From the NCBI GenBank assembly GCA_963710205.1, contig CAVPZG010000004.1, positions 248,001-312,000 of the forward strand: a stretch of DNA of 64,000 nucleotides. Direction: 5' to 3'. This document shows positions 34,841 to 42,661 of this stretch, in pieces. Under the pieces are notes generated by a model that was given only the letters and a program-made list of their open reading frames with translations, made no database searches and had not been told where the DNA came from. The position numbers and the translations under genes were made by a program. Source of the DNA: Pacificimonas sp963710205 (GTDB taxonomy: Bacteria; Pseudomonadota; Alphaproteobacteria; Sphingomonadales; Sphingomonadaceae). The stretch's first letter is position 1; each line of letters begins with the position of its first letter.

Positions 34841-35170
34841 ATGCTGGCGAATCCCTGGATATTCCTCGCGCTCGCCATCTGCCTGGAAGTGGCGGGCACG
34901 TTCTTCCTGAAGCTGTCGAACGGATTTGAAAAATGGCAGTGGGGCACAGCGGCGATGGCCGCCTATGCGGCCTGTTTCTGGGTGCTCGCTCCGGCCCTGA
35001 AGCTGCTTCCCGTCGGGGTTGTCTACGCGATCTGGGCGGGGATCGGGATATTGGCAGCGGCGCTGATTGGCCTCATGGCCTTCGGCGAACGGCTGGGCCC
35101 TGTGCAGATTGTCTGCATGATGCTGATACTGGTTGGTGCGGTCGGCCTGCGACTGACCACGGAGGGATGA
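34841..35170 (+). CDS. Small multidrug resistance (SMR) family transporter
   Basis: A 109-residue, four-helix membrane protein. The conserved Glu of helix 1 is in AICLEVAGTFFLKLSNGFEKW; GVVYAIWAGIGI and GERLGPVQIVCMMLILVGAVGL match helices 3 and 4. SMR proteins act as dual-topology dimers exporting cations, guanidinium or spermidine in exchange for protons. Start chosen at MLANPW because the family has very short N-termini; two in-frame ATGs lie up to 21 bases upstream and overlap the DUF2141 stop. Second gene of the operon. Confidence 0.88.
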   Translation: MLANPWIFLALAICLEVAGTFFLKLSNGFEKWQWGTAAMAAYAACFWVLAPALKLLPVGVVYAIWAGIGILAAALIGLMAFGERLGPVQIVCMMLILVGAVGLRLTTEG

Positions 35171-35174
35171 TGTG

Positions 35175-35804
35175 ATGACCAATAGCGAAAATCCGAACGC
35201 GGATACCGATCTGGCCGCGTTGCGGCGCATCGCCGAGGAGGGCCGCGACCTGCCGCTGCTCGGCGGGCGTCATTTCCTGATCTGGGGGACCATCCTGCCG
35301 CTGGCGGCGCTCTACCACTGGGCGCTGATGTCGGGTCATATCGACCTGCCTGCCTGGACGTTGACGGCCAGCTGGTTCGGACTGACCGCCCTTGCGGCCG
35401 TCATTTCGAACATGGCCGGTCACGGACAACGCGGCAGGCCGGGCACAACGACGCTGGCGAACAAGGTCGAGCGGGGCGTGTGGACGGCGGCGGGCGTGAT
35501 GTTCGCCACGATCGCTGTCTGCCTCTTGATCAATGCAGCGCTGCTGAGTGAGAACCCGCGCGCCTGGGATCATTTTGCCCTCCTCGCGCCGATCACGTTC
35601 GGCGTCTATGGCCTCGCCATCAACGCCAGCGCGGTCGCGGCGCGTGCCAGCTGGCTGAAGCCCTATGTGTTCGCGTCGTTCGCGCTGATGGCGGTCACGG
35701 TGCTGATGCTTGAGAATGTGTGGCTGTATCTGGTGTTTACGGCCGGGATTGCCGCCCTTTCCCTGACGCTGGGCTTTGCGCTTCTACGCCGCGAAAGATC
35801 CTGA
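35175..35804 (+). CDS. Integral membrane protein of unknown function
   Basis: A 209-residue protein with six predicted helices (e.g. FLIWGTILPLAALYHWAL, VMFATIAVCLLINAALL, LYLVFTAGIAALSLTLGFALL) after an acidic cytoplasmic start. I do not recognise a named family. GGAGGG at 35161-35166 sets the ATG at 35175. It lies between the SMR gene and the winged-helix gene with gaps of 4 bases and 1 base. Proteins of this kind next to a one-domain winged-helix regulator are common, which hints at a sensor or partner for it. Confidence 0.7.
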   Translation: MTNSENPNADTDLAALRRIAEEGRDLPLLGGRHFLIWGTILPLAALYHWALMSGHIDLPAWTLTASWFGLTALAAVISNMAGHGQRGRPGTTTLANKVERGVWTAAGVMFATIAVCLLINAALLSENPRAWDHFALLAPITFGVYGLAINASAVAARASWLKPYVFASFALMAVTVLMLENVWLYLVFTAGIAALSLTLGFALLRRERS

Positions 35805-35805
35805 A

Positions 35806-36120
35806 ATGTCTGAGGAAGAGGACAGCGATTTCGACTATCGCGGGATCGACGACCTGATCCACGGGCGGGTGCGGCTGGCGGTCATGGCGTATCTGTCCGG
35901 CGCGGAAAGCGCGGATTTTGCCGAGCTGAAGGACAGGGCGAAAGTGACCGACGGCAACCTGTCCGTACATTTGCGAAAGCTGGAGGACGCAGGCTATGTC
36001 CGCGTCGAGAAAATGTTTCACGACCGCAAGCCGCTAACGGTCGCGTCCCTGACCAAAGCAGGGCGGGAGGCCTGGATCGCCTATCTGGACCGCATGCGGG
36101 CGCTGCTGGGAGAGGGATAG
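35806..36120 (+). CDS. Winged-helix transcriptional regulator (HTH_34-like)
   Basis: A 104-residue single-domain DNA-binding protein: IDDLIHGRVRLAVMAYLSGAESADFAELKDRAKVTDGNLSVHLRKLEDAGYVRVEK, a complete winged helix of the MarR/ArsR-like HTH_34 type, with no ligand domain. ATG at 35806 is one base past the previous stop, so translation is coupled. Most likely an autorepressor of its own operon through the inverted repeat at 34361-34381. Confidence 0.85.
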   Translation: MSEEEDSDFDYRGIDDLIHGRVRLAVMAYLSGAESADFAELKDRAKVTDGNLSVHLRKLEDAGYVRVEKMFHDRKPLTVASLTKAGREAWIAYLDRMRALLGEG

Positions 36121-36131
36121 GGGCCTGCTAC

Positions 36132-36365
36132 TCAGTCCTGCGGGTCGGCTTCGATCTCGGACCCGCGTTTCAGGACCTTGTCACCGTCTTCCTGCCTGAT
36201 GAGATAGGCGGGATTGTCGCTGTCGCCCTTCTTTGTGACCTCACTGCCCTTCAGGGTGCGGGTAACCTCGCGTTCGAATCGTTCCTCGATCTGACCCTTC
36301 GCGGTGCCATTGCCCCAGGCCCATTTCACATATTGATTGGTCTGGAAGCTGTTGGAATTGGACAT
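36132..36365 (-). CDS. DUF2945 (hypervirulence-associated, Tudor-like) small protein
   Basis: A 77-residue basic/acidic protein: QYVKWAWGNGTAKGQIEERFEREVTRTLKGSEVTKKG, then NPAYLIRQEDGDKVLKRGSEIE, the whole of the DUF2945 domain. The short SH3/Tudor-like fold may bind nucleic acid or peptide. AAGGAGAAAG before ATG 36365 fixes the start. Alone on the minus strand, divergent from the glycosyltransferase. Confidence 0.85.
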   Translation of the reverse strand: MSNSNSFQTNQYVKWAWGNGTAKGQIEERFEREVTRTLKGSEVTKKGDSDNPAYLIRQEDGDKVLKRGSEIEADPQD

Positions 36366-36450
36366 GATCTTTCTCCTTCGCGGCCATGAACGCGGGATAG
36401 CCGCTTCGGGATGCTTGGCATTTGGTCGCAGGGAAGGATAAGCAGGCCCG

Positions 36451-37590
36451 ATGCAGCCAGAAGACCTCCGCATCGCCCTGTTTTCGGGGAACTACAACTA
36501 TGTGAAGGACGGCGCGAACCAGGCGCTGAACCGGCTGGTAGGGCATCTGCTGTCACGCGGTGTGAAGGTGCGGATCTATTCGCCCACAATCGACAATCCG
36601 CCGTTCCAGGCGACAGGTGACGTCGTGTCCATATCGAGCGTGCCCCTGCCCGGGCGCGGTGAATATCGCCTCGGCTTTGGCCTGATGGGGGTCGGGAAGG
36701 ACATCGAGGCCTTCGATCCGCATATCGTTCACATCGCATCGCCCGATCTGATCGGCCACCGGGCCGTCGCCTGGGCCAGACGGCACTACACGCCGGTCGT
36801 CGCCAGTGTTCACACACGTTTCGAGACCTATTTCCGCTATTACAAGGCGGCGTGGATGCAGACATTCATCGAAACGGCACTTCGGCGCCTCTACCGGAAA
36901 TGCGCGGAAATCTACGCGCCGTCGGAATCGATGGCGGCCGTGCTGACCGATCAGCGCATGAACCGGAAGGTTCGCATCTGGAGCAGGGGTATCGACGGCG
37001 ACCTGTTTCATCCGGACAAGCGCGACATGGAATGGCGGCGCGGCATCGGCATTGAAGATGACGAACTTGTTATCCTGTTCGTCGGACGGCTGGTGCTGGA
37101 AAAGGGTCTGGATACCTTTTCCGATACGCTGAAGGAACTCGACAAGCGCGGCCAGAACTACCGCGCGCTGTTCGTCGGCGAGGGACCGGCCCGCAGCTGG
37201 ATCGAGGAGCGCGCGCCGCAGGGAATTTTCCTGGGGTTTCAAGGCGGAGAAGACCTTGCGCGGGCCTATGCGAGCGCGGATATCATGTTCAATCCGTCCT
37301 CTACGGAAACCTTTGGCAATGTGACGCTGGAGGCTATGGCGTCGGGCCTTCCCGTGGTGGCGGCCAGGGCAACGGGTAGTCTCAGCCTGGTGCAGGAGGG
37401 CGTCAATGGACGACTGACCAGTCCCGATTCCATAAAGCAGTCCGCCGATGCGCTGCAATATTATCTGAACGATCCCGCCGCCCGCGCCAAAGCCGGGAAG
37501 GCGGGCCGGAAACGGTCGAAACGCTTCGACTGGACGGAAATTAACGAAGGCCTGCTACAGCGCTATCTGGCAGTGGCGGAGATGAAATGA
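36451..37590 (+). CDS. Family 4 glycosyltransferase
   Basis: A 379-residue GT-B enzyme. The acceptor domain begins IALFSGNYNYVKDGANQALNRLVGHLLSRGVKVRIYSP; the donor domain has ILFVGRLVLEKGLDTFSDTL and the nucleotide-sugar motif PSSTETFGNVTLEAMASGLPVVA (E-x7-E). It is similar in plan to sulfoquinovosyl- and mannosyl-transferases of glycolipid synthesis. Start ATG at 36451. Its last four bases overlap the next gene, a sulfotransferase, so the two probably make a sulfated glycolipid or glycan. Confidence 0.88.
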   Translation: MQPEDLRIALFSGNYNYVKDGANQALNRLVGHLLSRGVKVRIYSPTIDNPPFQATGDVVSISSVPLPGRGEYRLGFGLMGVGKDIEAFDPHIVHIASPDLIGHRAVAWARRHYTPVVASVHTRFETYFRYYKAAWMQTFIETALRRLYRKCAEIYAPSESMAAVLTDQRMNRKVRIWSRGIDGDLFHPDKRDMEWRRGIGIEDDELVILFVGRLVLEKGLDTFSDTLKELDKRGQNYRALFVGEGPARSWIEERAPQGIFLGFQGGEDLARAYASADIMFNPSSTETFGNVTLEAMASGLPVVAARATGSLSLVQEGVNGRLTSPDSIKQSADALQYYLNDPAARAKAGKAGRKRSKRFDWTEINEGLLQRYLAVAEMK

Positions 37591-38375
37591 AGACCTGGCT
37601 GGGGCGTCGGCTGTTTGCGCGCGAGAATATCAGACAGATTCACATCGTGGGCTGTTCGCGCAGCGGCACGACCATGCTGCACGTGGCGATGAGCGCATTC
37701 CGGAATGTGGAGCTGTGGCCGGATGAAAGCTCGGCCAATGTGCCGACTTTGGGGGAACGCCGCGACGTGGTGGCGAGGTTCAAAGCGCGGGGGATCCCGC
37801 GCTCCACGCAGCGTTTCCTGATCACCAAGCGCAATTTCGGCTGGTTCAAGCGGCATATCAGCGAGCGGCTGATCGAAAAGGTGCGGATGGAGAATATGGG
37901 GCTGGTGCTGATGTTCCGCGATCCGCGCGACGTCATGCTAAGCCGTCACAAGGCCATGCGCCCCGATGAGAATTACGTGTCGGCGGATCACTGGACCCGC
38001 TCGATTCTGGCGGGTGAGCATATCGCCGCCCAGCTGGCGGGCCATCCGGGTTTCATGACGGTAAATTACGAGAAGCTCGTTACCGACCCCGAATCCGTGC
38101 GCGCCGAAATGTCGGCACGCTATGGCCTGGAATTGCGCGCGGGCTCGCCCGGACTCGGCGCGATCAAGGCGAATGTCGAAGCATCCGAAGGCGATTTTGA
38201 GGATTATCTGATCGACGCGCTGCACGGCGTGCGCGACATGGACCCGGCCTCGATCGGCAAGTGGCGGGCCGAGGACGAAGACCCTGCCGCGCCGCTGAAG
38301 GCGGACCCGGACACAAGGATCGTCTTCGAGCGCTATGCGGCACAGCACGGCTATCCCGTGGATATTGAACTTTAA
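37587..38375 (+). CDS. Sulfotransferase family protein
   Basis: A 262-residue cytoplasmic protein with the PAPS 5'-phosphosulfate loop IHIVGCSRSGTTMLHVAM and the 3'-phosphate region MFRDPRDVMLSRHKAM. It transfers sulfate from PAPS to a hydroxyl or amine of a carbohydrate or lipid. Translationally coupled (ATGA) to the preceding glycosyltransferase, which suggests the acceptor is the glycan made by that enzyme. Length is near the lower end for the family. Confidence 0.82.
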   Translation: MKTWLGRRLFARENIRQIHIVGCSRSGTTMLHVAMSAFRNVELWPDESSANVPTLGERRDVVARFKARGIPRSTQRFLITKRNFGWFKRHISERLIEKVRMENMGLVLMFRDPRDVMLSRHKAMRPDENYVSADHWTRSILAGEHIAAQLAGHPGFMTVNYEKLVTDPESVRAEMSARYGLELRAGSPGLGAIKANVEASEGDFEDYLIDALHGVRDMDPASIGKWRAEDEDPAAPLKADPDTRIVFERYAAQHGYPVDIEL

Positions 38376-38397
38376 CGCCTGCCGCGCTATATGGGCA

Positions 38398-38762
38398 TGG
38401 CTGGCTTAGCGGCCAGATATGGCGATAAATGCAGCCGTGAAATAGGTATACTGGACCCGGGGGCGGTACCCGGCAGCTCCACCACCAACTGCGTTGGACA
38501 ACAAGCATAACGCACTTGCTGATGGGGCTGAAATAGGATCGACATGTACTGAAAGACGGTAGTTTTGCCCGGCCTGATTGAGCCGTAAAACTGATCAAAA
38601 CCATAAATGCTAACGATAACGAAGCATTTGCGATGGCCGCCTAACCCAAATCCTTCGTGGATTAGGTTAGACTGACTTAAGCACGGTTCGGGGCGCACCG
38701 GGTAACAGAAGCGCCAGTCCAGCGGTCCGGAGGGCACCGGGCAACAGAAGCCCTCCATTTTT
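38398..38762 (+). ncRNA. ssrA: Two-piece (circularly permuted) tmRNA
   Basis: Rescues stalled ribosomes. The acceptor half comes first and ends CAGCTCC-ACCA at 38474-38484. About 39 bases (38485-38523) that are removed follow, then the coding half beginning GGGGCTG at 38524. GGGGCTG pairs with CAGCTCC over 7 bp, with G3-U70, the alanine identity pair. The tag frame GCT...TAA at 38609-38644 encodes ANDNEAFAMAA. T-arm: CCGGG/CCCGG around GGCGGTA, unlike the usual TTCRANY loop. The 3' part has two hairpins with almost equal loops, the second merging into a T-run terminator (38730-38762). The 5' end is approximate. Confidence 0.95.
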
Positions 38763-38764
38763 CC

Positions 38765-39853
38765 TTATGTGGTCATCACCGATTTCGGCGCGAGCAGGGT
38801 TTTCACCTTGCCGCGCAGCCAGCGTGTGACCGTGCCTTCGAGGAGTTTTGAAAGGAAAACCGCACCGCCGACCAGGGTTGCGATCATGACGACCGCGCCG
38901 AGGGGCCCGTGCAGGAAGGCAAATTCTTCCCCCGACAGAAGCAGCAGCACCGGGCGATGGAAAAGATAGAGCGTGAACGTCGCGCCGGAAAGGGTGCGGA
39001 TCGGCTTCTCGAATTTGAGCAGGCTTTTCGGGCCGACATGCCGCATCGCGATCAGGTGCGCCGTGAACAGGGCGGCAATGAGCATGTCGGTGAAGAATGG
39101 CGTCGAATCGCGCATGGCGTACCAGATCGGAAACCTGTCCTGCACCGCGTGACGGACCAGATCGGGCAGGCCGGTCAGGCAGATGGCGAAGATCAGACCT
39201 ATGGTGAGGATGGCAATGGCTGTCGGCATCCGCCACGACTGGTCCGTGCTGCGATGGTGAAGCCAAAGACCGGCCAGCCAGGCGGGCATCAGCGCAAGGA
39301 TCGCCGGACCTGCCACGATCGCGGCGACCCCGACCCAGAGCCAGCGAAAGCGTCCACCATAAAGGGCGAGGGCGAACATCAGATAGTAGAACGCCTCATA
39401 ACAGAGCGACCAGAAGGGATAGTTGAGCGGCAGATCGGCGTCGATCAGCCAGGAGCGTGACAGGAAGAGAAGGGAAAGGCCGATATCGGCGAAGTCCCAT
39501 TCCGCACGTTCGACAACGCCCGGTCGCCATCCCTCCGGACCGATCAGTGCCGCGCATGAGATGCTGAACAGGGCGGCGGGAATGATGACAGCGTAAAGGC
39601 GGCTGCTGCGGGCGGCGAGATAGGCCCGCCAGTCGCGGCCCTCCGCACTGTGGGCGATGACGAGACCTGAAACGACGAAGAAGACGATCACCGCCTCGTG
39701 CGACAGCCGTTCCCACGCCGCATTCATGGCGTAGCCATCCTGGTACATGTGGCCAAGCAGCACCGCGAGTGCCGCAGTGAACCGGCAAAGGTCGAGATAG
39801 AGCGAGAAGCGCAGGTCATCGAGCGGACGGCGGGCAAGGGGTTCGGCGACCAT
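38765..39853 (-). CDS. Acyltransferase family 3 (OafA-like) membrane protein
   Basis: A 362-residue inner-membrane O-acyltransferase with about ten helices. The N-terminal signature is SLYLDLCRFTAALAVLLGHM (catalytic His), followed by VIVFFVVSGLVIAHS and RSSRLYAVIIPA. These enzymes acetylate polysaccharides or lipids. Its stop lies only three bases from the tmRNA T-run. Given the upstream glycosyltransferase and sulfotransferase it may decorate the same surface glycan, which is inference. Confidence 0.9.
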   Translation of the reverse strand: MVAEPLARRPLDDLRFSLYLDLCRFTAALAVLLGHMYQDGYAMNAAWERLSHEAVIVFFVVSGLVIAHSAEGRDWRAYLAARSSRLYAVIIPAALFSISCAALIGPEGWRPGVVERAEWDFADIGLSLLFLSRSWLIDADLPLNYPFWSLCYEAFYYLMFALALYGGRFRWLWVGVAAIVAGPAILALMPAWLAGLWLHHRSTDQSWRMPTAIAILTIGLIFAICLTGLPDLVRHAVQDRFPIWYAMRDSTPFFTDMLIAALFTAHLIAMRHVGPKSLLKFEKPIRTLSGATFTLYLFHRPVLLLLSGEEFAFLHGPLGAVVMIATLVGGAVFLSKLLEGTVTRWLRGKVKTLLAPKSVMTT

Positions 39854-39992
39854 AGGGGTGCCCCTATCGATTCAGGAGTTAAGCGAATATGGACATGCGC
39901 CTAGGTGCCCTCCGGCAGCGGTCAATGAAAAACCGCTGGAAGAGCCCCCTTGGTATCTTGACCGCCTGCCTGCCGTTCGCCAGCTATGACAC

Positions 39993-40538
39993 ATGACCGA
40001 CGACACCACGCCCGACAGCCTGATTCCCTATGACGACTATGTGCAGGATGCGCTGCGCGGGGTGGTTTACAACACGCTGTCGAACATCGCGTCCGAGGGC
40101 GGCCTGCCCGGCAACCACCATTTCTACATCGCCTTCAAGACAAGGGCGAAGGGCGTCGATATCCCCGCGCACCTGATGGAGCGGTATCCCGACGAGATGA
40201 CCATCGTGGTCCAGCATCGCTATTGGGATCTGAAAGTCGACCGCGAGGGCTTTGAGATCGGCCTGAGCTTCAACCAGGTGCCGGCAAAACTGGTCATTCC
40301 GCTGTCGGCTGTGGTGGGCTTTGTCGATCCCTCTGTCGATTTCGCGTTGCAATTCCCTGCGCCCGAGATTCCCGATGCAAAGCCCGCATTGAAGTCGGTC
40401 GATGCCCGGGCAGAGCCGGACAAGGTCACGGATCTGAAGCCAGTCGAAGCGGAAGCGGCCAAGGATGACGATGACGGCCCCGACGACGATGCGCCGAAAA
40501 AAGGCAATGTGGTCGCGGTTGATTTTCGCAAGAAGTGA
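39993..40538 (+). CDS. sspB: Alpha-type SspB, ClpXP adaptor for ssrA-tagged proteins
   Basis: A 181-residue adaptor that delivers tmRNA-tagged proteins to ClpXP. The tag-binding domain covers IPYDDYVQDALRGVVYNTLSNIA, LPGNHHFYIAFKTRAKGV and MTIVVQHRYWDLKV, then a long acidic linker and the C-terminal ClpX-binding tail NVVAVDFRKK. It lies 1.2 kb from the tmRNA gene, with one acyltransferase between, so tag synthesis and tag recognition are neighbours here. Start ATG at 39993. Confidence 0.93.
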   Translation: MTDDTTPDSLIPYDDYVQDALRGVVYNTLSNIASEGGLPGNHHFYIAFKTRAKGVDIPAHLMERYPDEMTIVVQHRYWDLKVDREGFEIGLSFNQVPAKLVIPLSAVVGFVDPSVDFALQFPAPEIPDAKPALKSVDARAEPDKVTDLKPVEAEAAKDDDDGPDDDAPKKGNVVAVDFRKK

Positions 40539-40603
40539 TTGAGGCGCGGGCGCGCCTTCCATAGTCAGGGCCGCACATCCTTCAGACAGCTGTGCGAGAC
40601 ACC

Positions 40604-41986
40604 ATGACCGATACCCGTACCGAATCCGATAGCTTTGGTCCCATCGACGTCCCCGCGGACGCCTATTGGGGGGCGCAGACACAGCGCTCAATTGGCAATT
40701 TCCCCATCGGGGACGAGACCATGCCGCTGCCGCTGGTGCATGCGCTCGGCATCGTCAAACATGCCGCCGCCATCGTTAACGAAAAGGCGGGACTGGACGC
40801 AAAGCTGGCGGGGGCAATCCAGACCGCTGCGGAGCAGGTCGCCAATGGCGAATATGACGACCAGTTTCCGCTGGTCGTCTGGCAGACGGGCTCTGGCACC
40901 CAGTCGAATATGAACACGAACGAAGTCATCGCGGGCCGCGCCAACGAACTGCTGACCGGGACGCGCGGCGGCAAGGACCCCGTGCATCCGAACGACCATG
41001 TCAATCGCGGGCAGTCTTCGAACGACACCTTTCCGACCGCCATGCACATCGCGGCGGGGCGGGAGATCAATTCGCTGCTGATCCCCGCGCTGGAACATCT
41101 GCGCGGCGCACTGGAGGAAAAGGCGGAGGCATTCGCCGACATCGTCAAGATCGGCCGCACGCACATGCAGGACGCGACGCCCGTAACGCTGGGGCAGGAA
41201 TTCGGTGGCTACGCACGCATGATCGAGGACGGCATTGCGCGGGTCGAGGCAGTGCTGCCGCGCGTGTACCGGCTGGCGCAGGGCGGTACGGCGGTCGGCA
41301 CGGGCCTGAACGCGCCCAAGGGCTTTGCGGAGGATTTCGCGGCACAGGTCGCCGAACTGACGGGCCTGCCGTTCGAGACCGCGCCCAACAAGTTCGAGGC
41401 GCTGGCGACGCATGACACGATGGTTGAGCTGTCCGGCGCGCTAAATGTGCTGGCGGTCAGTCTGAACAAGATCGCCAACGACCTGCGTCTGCTGGGTTCC
41501 GGGCCGCGCTCCGGGCTTGGCGAGTTGCAGCTGCCGGAGAATGAGCCGGGCAGCTCCATCATGCCGGGCAAGGTCAATCCGACCCAGTGCGAGGCGCTGA
41601 CCATGGTCGCCGCGCAGGTTATGGGCAATCACGTCACGGTCACCGTCGGCGGTGCGCAGGGGCATATGGAGCTGAATGTGTTCAAGCCCGTCATTGCCTA
41701 TAATGTGCTGCAGTCGATCCGGCTGATCGCGGATGCCAGCGTGTCGTTCACCGATCGCTGCGTCGAGGGTATCACGCCAAACCGCGACCGGATCACCGAG
41801 CTTCTCGAACGCTCGCTGATGCTGGTGACGGCGCTGGCGCCCGAAATTGGCTATGACAATGCCGCGAACATCGCGAAAAAGGCGCACAAGGAGGGCACGA
41901 CGCTGCTGGAAGCCGCGCTGGCGCTGGACCTGATTTCAGAAGCGCGGTTCCGCGAGATTGTGCGCCCGGAGACGATGATTGGGTAA
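40604..41986 (+). CDS. fumC: Fumarate hydratase class II
   Basis: Interconverts fumarate and malate in the TCA cycle; iron-free homotetramer. 460 residues. Signature GSSIMPGKVNPTQCEAL, active-site region SSNDTFPTAMH, GRTHMQDATPVTLGQE and TGSGTQSNMNTNEV. ATG at 40604 preferred over a codon four residues upstream by match to family N-termini (SDSFGPIDVPADAYWGAQTQRS). Full length, single gene. Confidence 0.96.
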   Translation: MTDTRTESDSFGPIDVPADAYWGAQTQRSIGNFPIGDETMPLPLVHALGIVKHAAAIVNEKAGLDAKLAGAIQTAAEQVANGEYDDQFPLVVWQTGSGTQSNMNTNEVIAGRANELLTGTRGGKDPVHPNDHVNRGQSSNDTFPTAMHIAAGREINSLLIPALEHLRGALEEKAEAFADIVKIGRTHMQDATPVTLGQEFGGYARMIEDGIARVEAVLPRVYRLAQGGTAVGTGLNAPKGFAEDFAAQVAELTGLPFETAPNKFEALATHDTMVELSGALNVLAVSLNKIANDLRLLGSGPRSGLGELQLPENEPGSSIMPGKVNPTQCEALTMVAAQVMGNHVTVTVGGAQGHMELNVFKPVIAYNVLQSIRLIADASVSFTDRCVEGITPNRDRITELLERSLMLVTALAPEIGYDNAANIAKKAHKEGTTLLEAALALDLISEARFREIVRPETMIG

Positions 41987-42025
41987 TCCGCACCCCTCCC
42001 CCGCGAGCGGTGGACTGGCGTAGTC

Positions 42026-42661
42026 GTGAAACGCCGGGGGATCCTGTTCGTATTGTCCTCGCCGTCAGGGGCCGGGAAATCCACCATGGCGCGCATGTTG
42101 CTGGAGGCGGAGCCGGACATTCGCGTCTCGGTCAGCGCCACCACGCGGCCCGCCCGGCCGGGCGAAGAACATGGCCGGGAATATTTCTTTGAGACGGACG
42201 AGAGTTTCGACCGGCTGGTTGCCGACAATGCGCTCATTGAATGGGCGCATGTCTTCGATCATCGCTATGGCACTCCGCGTGAGCCTGTCGAACAGGCGCT
42301 GGCGGATGGCAGGGATATGCTGTTCGACGTCGACTGGCAGGGCACGCAGCAGCTGAAGCAGCAGATGCGCGAGGACATCGTCTCCATCTTTCTGCTGCCA
42401 CCGTCGATGGCGGAGCTGGAAAGGCGTCTGCGTGGGCGTGGCACGGATTCTGATGCGGTGATCCAGGGGCGCATGGACCGCGCGGCCGCGGAAATCAGTC
42501 ACTGGGCGGAATATGATTATGTGTTCGTCAATGACGATCTGAAGACCTGTTTTTCTGCCGTGCAGAAGGTCGTCGATGGCGAGCGGTTGAAACGGTCGCG
42601 CCGGGGGGCTTCCCTGACGGATTTCGTAAGGGATATGGTGCGGGAAACGGAGACATCATGA
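42026..42661 (+). CDS. gmk: Guanylate kinase
   Basis: Phosphorylates GMP to GDP; 211 residues. GTG start with MKRRGILFVLSSPSGAGKSTMARMLL (P-loop), SVSATTRPARPGEEHGREYFF (GMP binding) and LFDVDWQGTQQLK. Full length. Its last four bases overlap the start of the DegP-like protease gene, so they are co-transcribed. Confidence 0.96.
   Translation: MKRRGILFVLSSPSGAGKSTMARMLLEAEPDIRVSVSATTRPARPGEEHGREYFFETDESFDRLVADNALIEWAHVFDHRYGTPREPVEQALADGRDMLFDVDWQGTQQLKQQMREDIVSIFLLPPSMAELERRLRGRGTDSDAVIQGRMDRAAAEISHWAEYDYVFVNDDLKTCFSAVQKVVDGERLKRSRRGASLTDFVRDMVRETETS

Noticed and set aside
38376..38764. Small open frames over the tmRNA region
   Set aside because: The acceptor stem, tag frame and terminator identify a tmRNA; the frames lack start signals.
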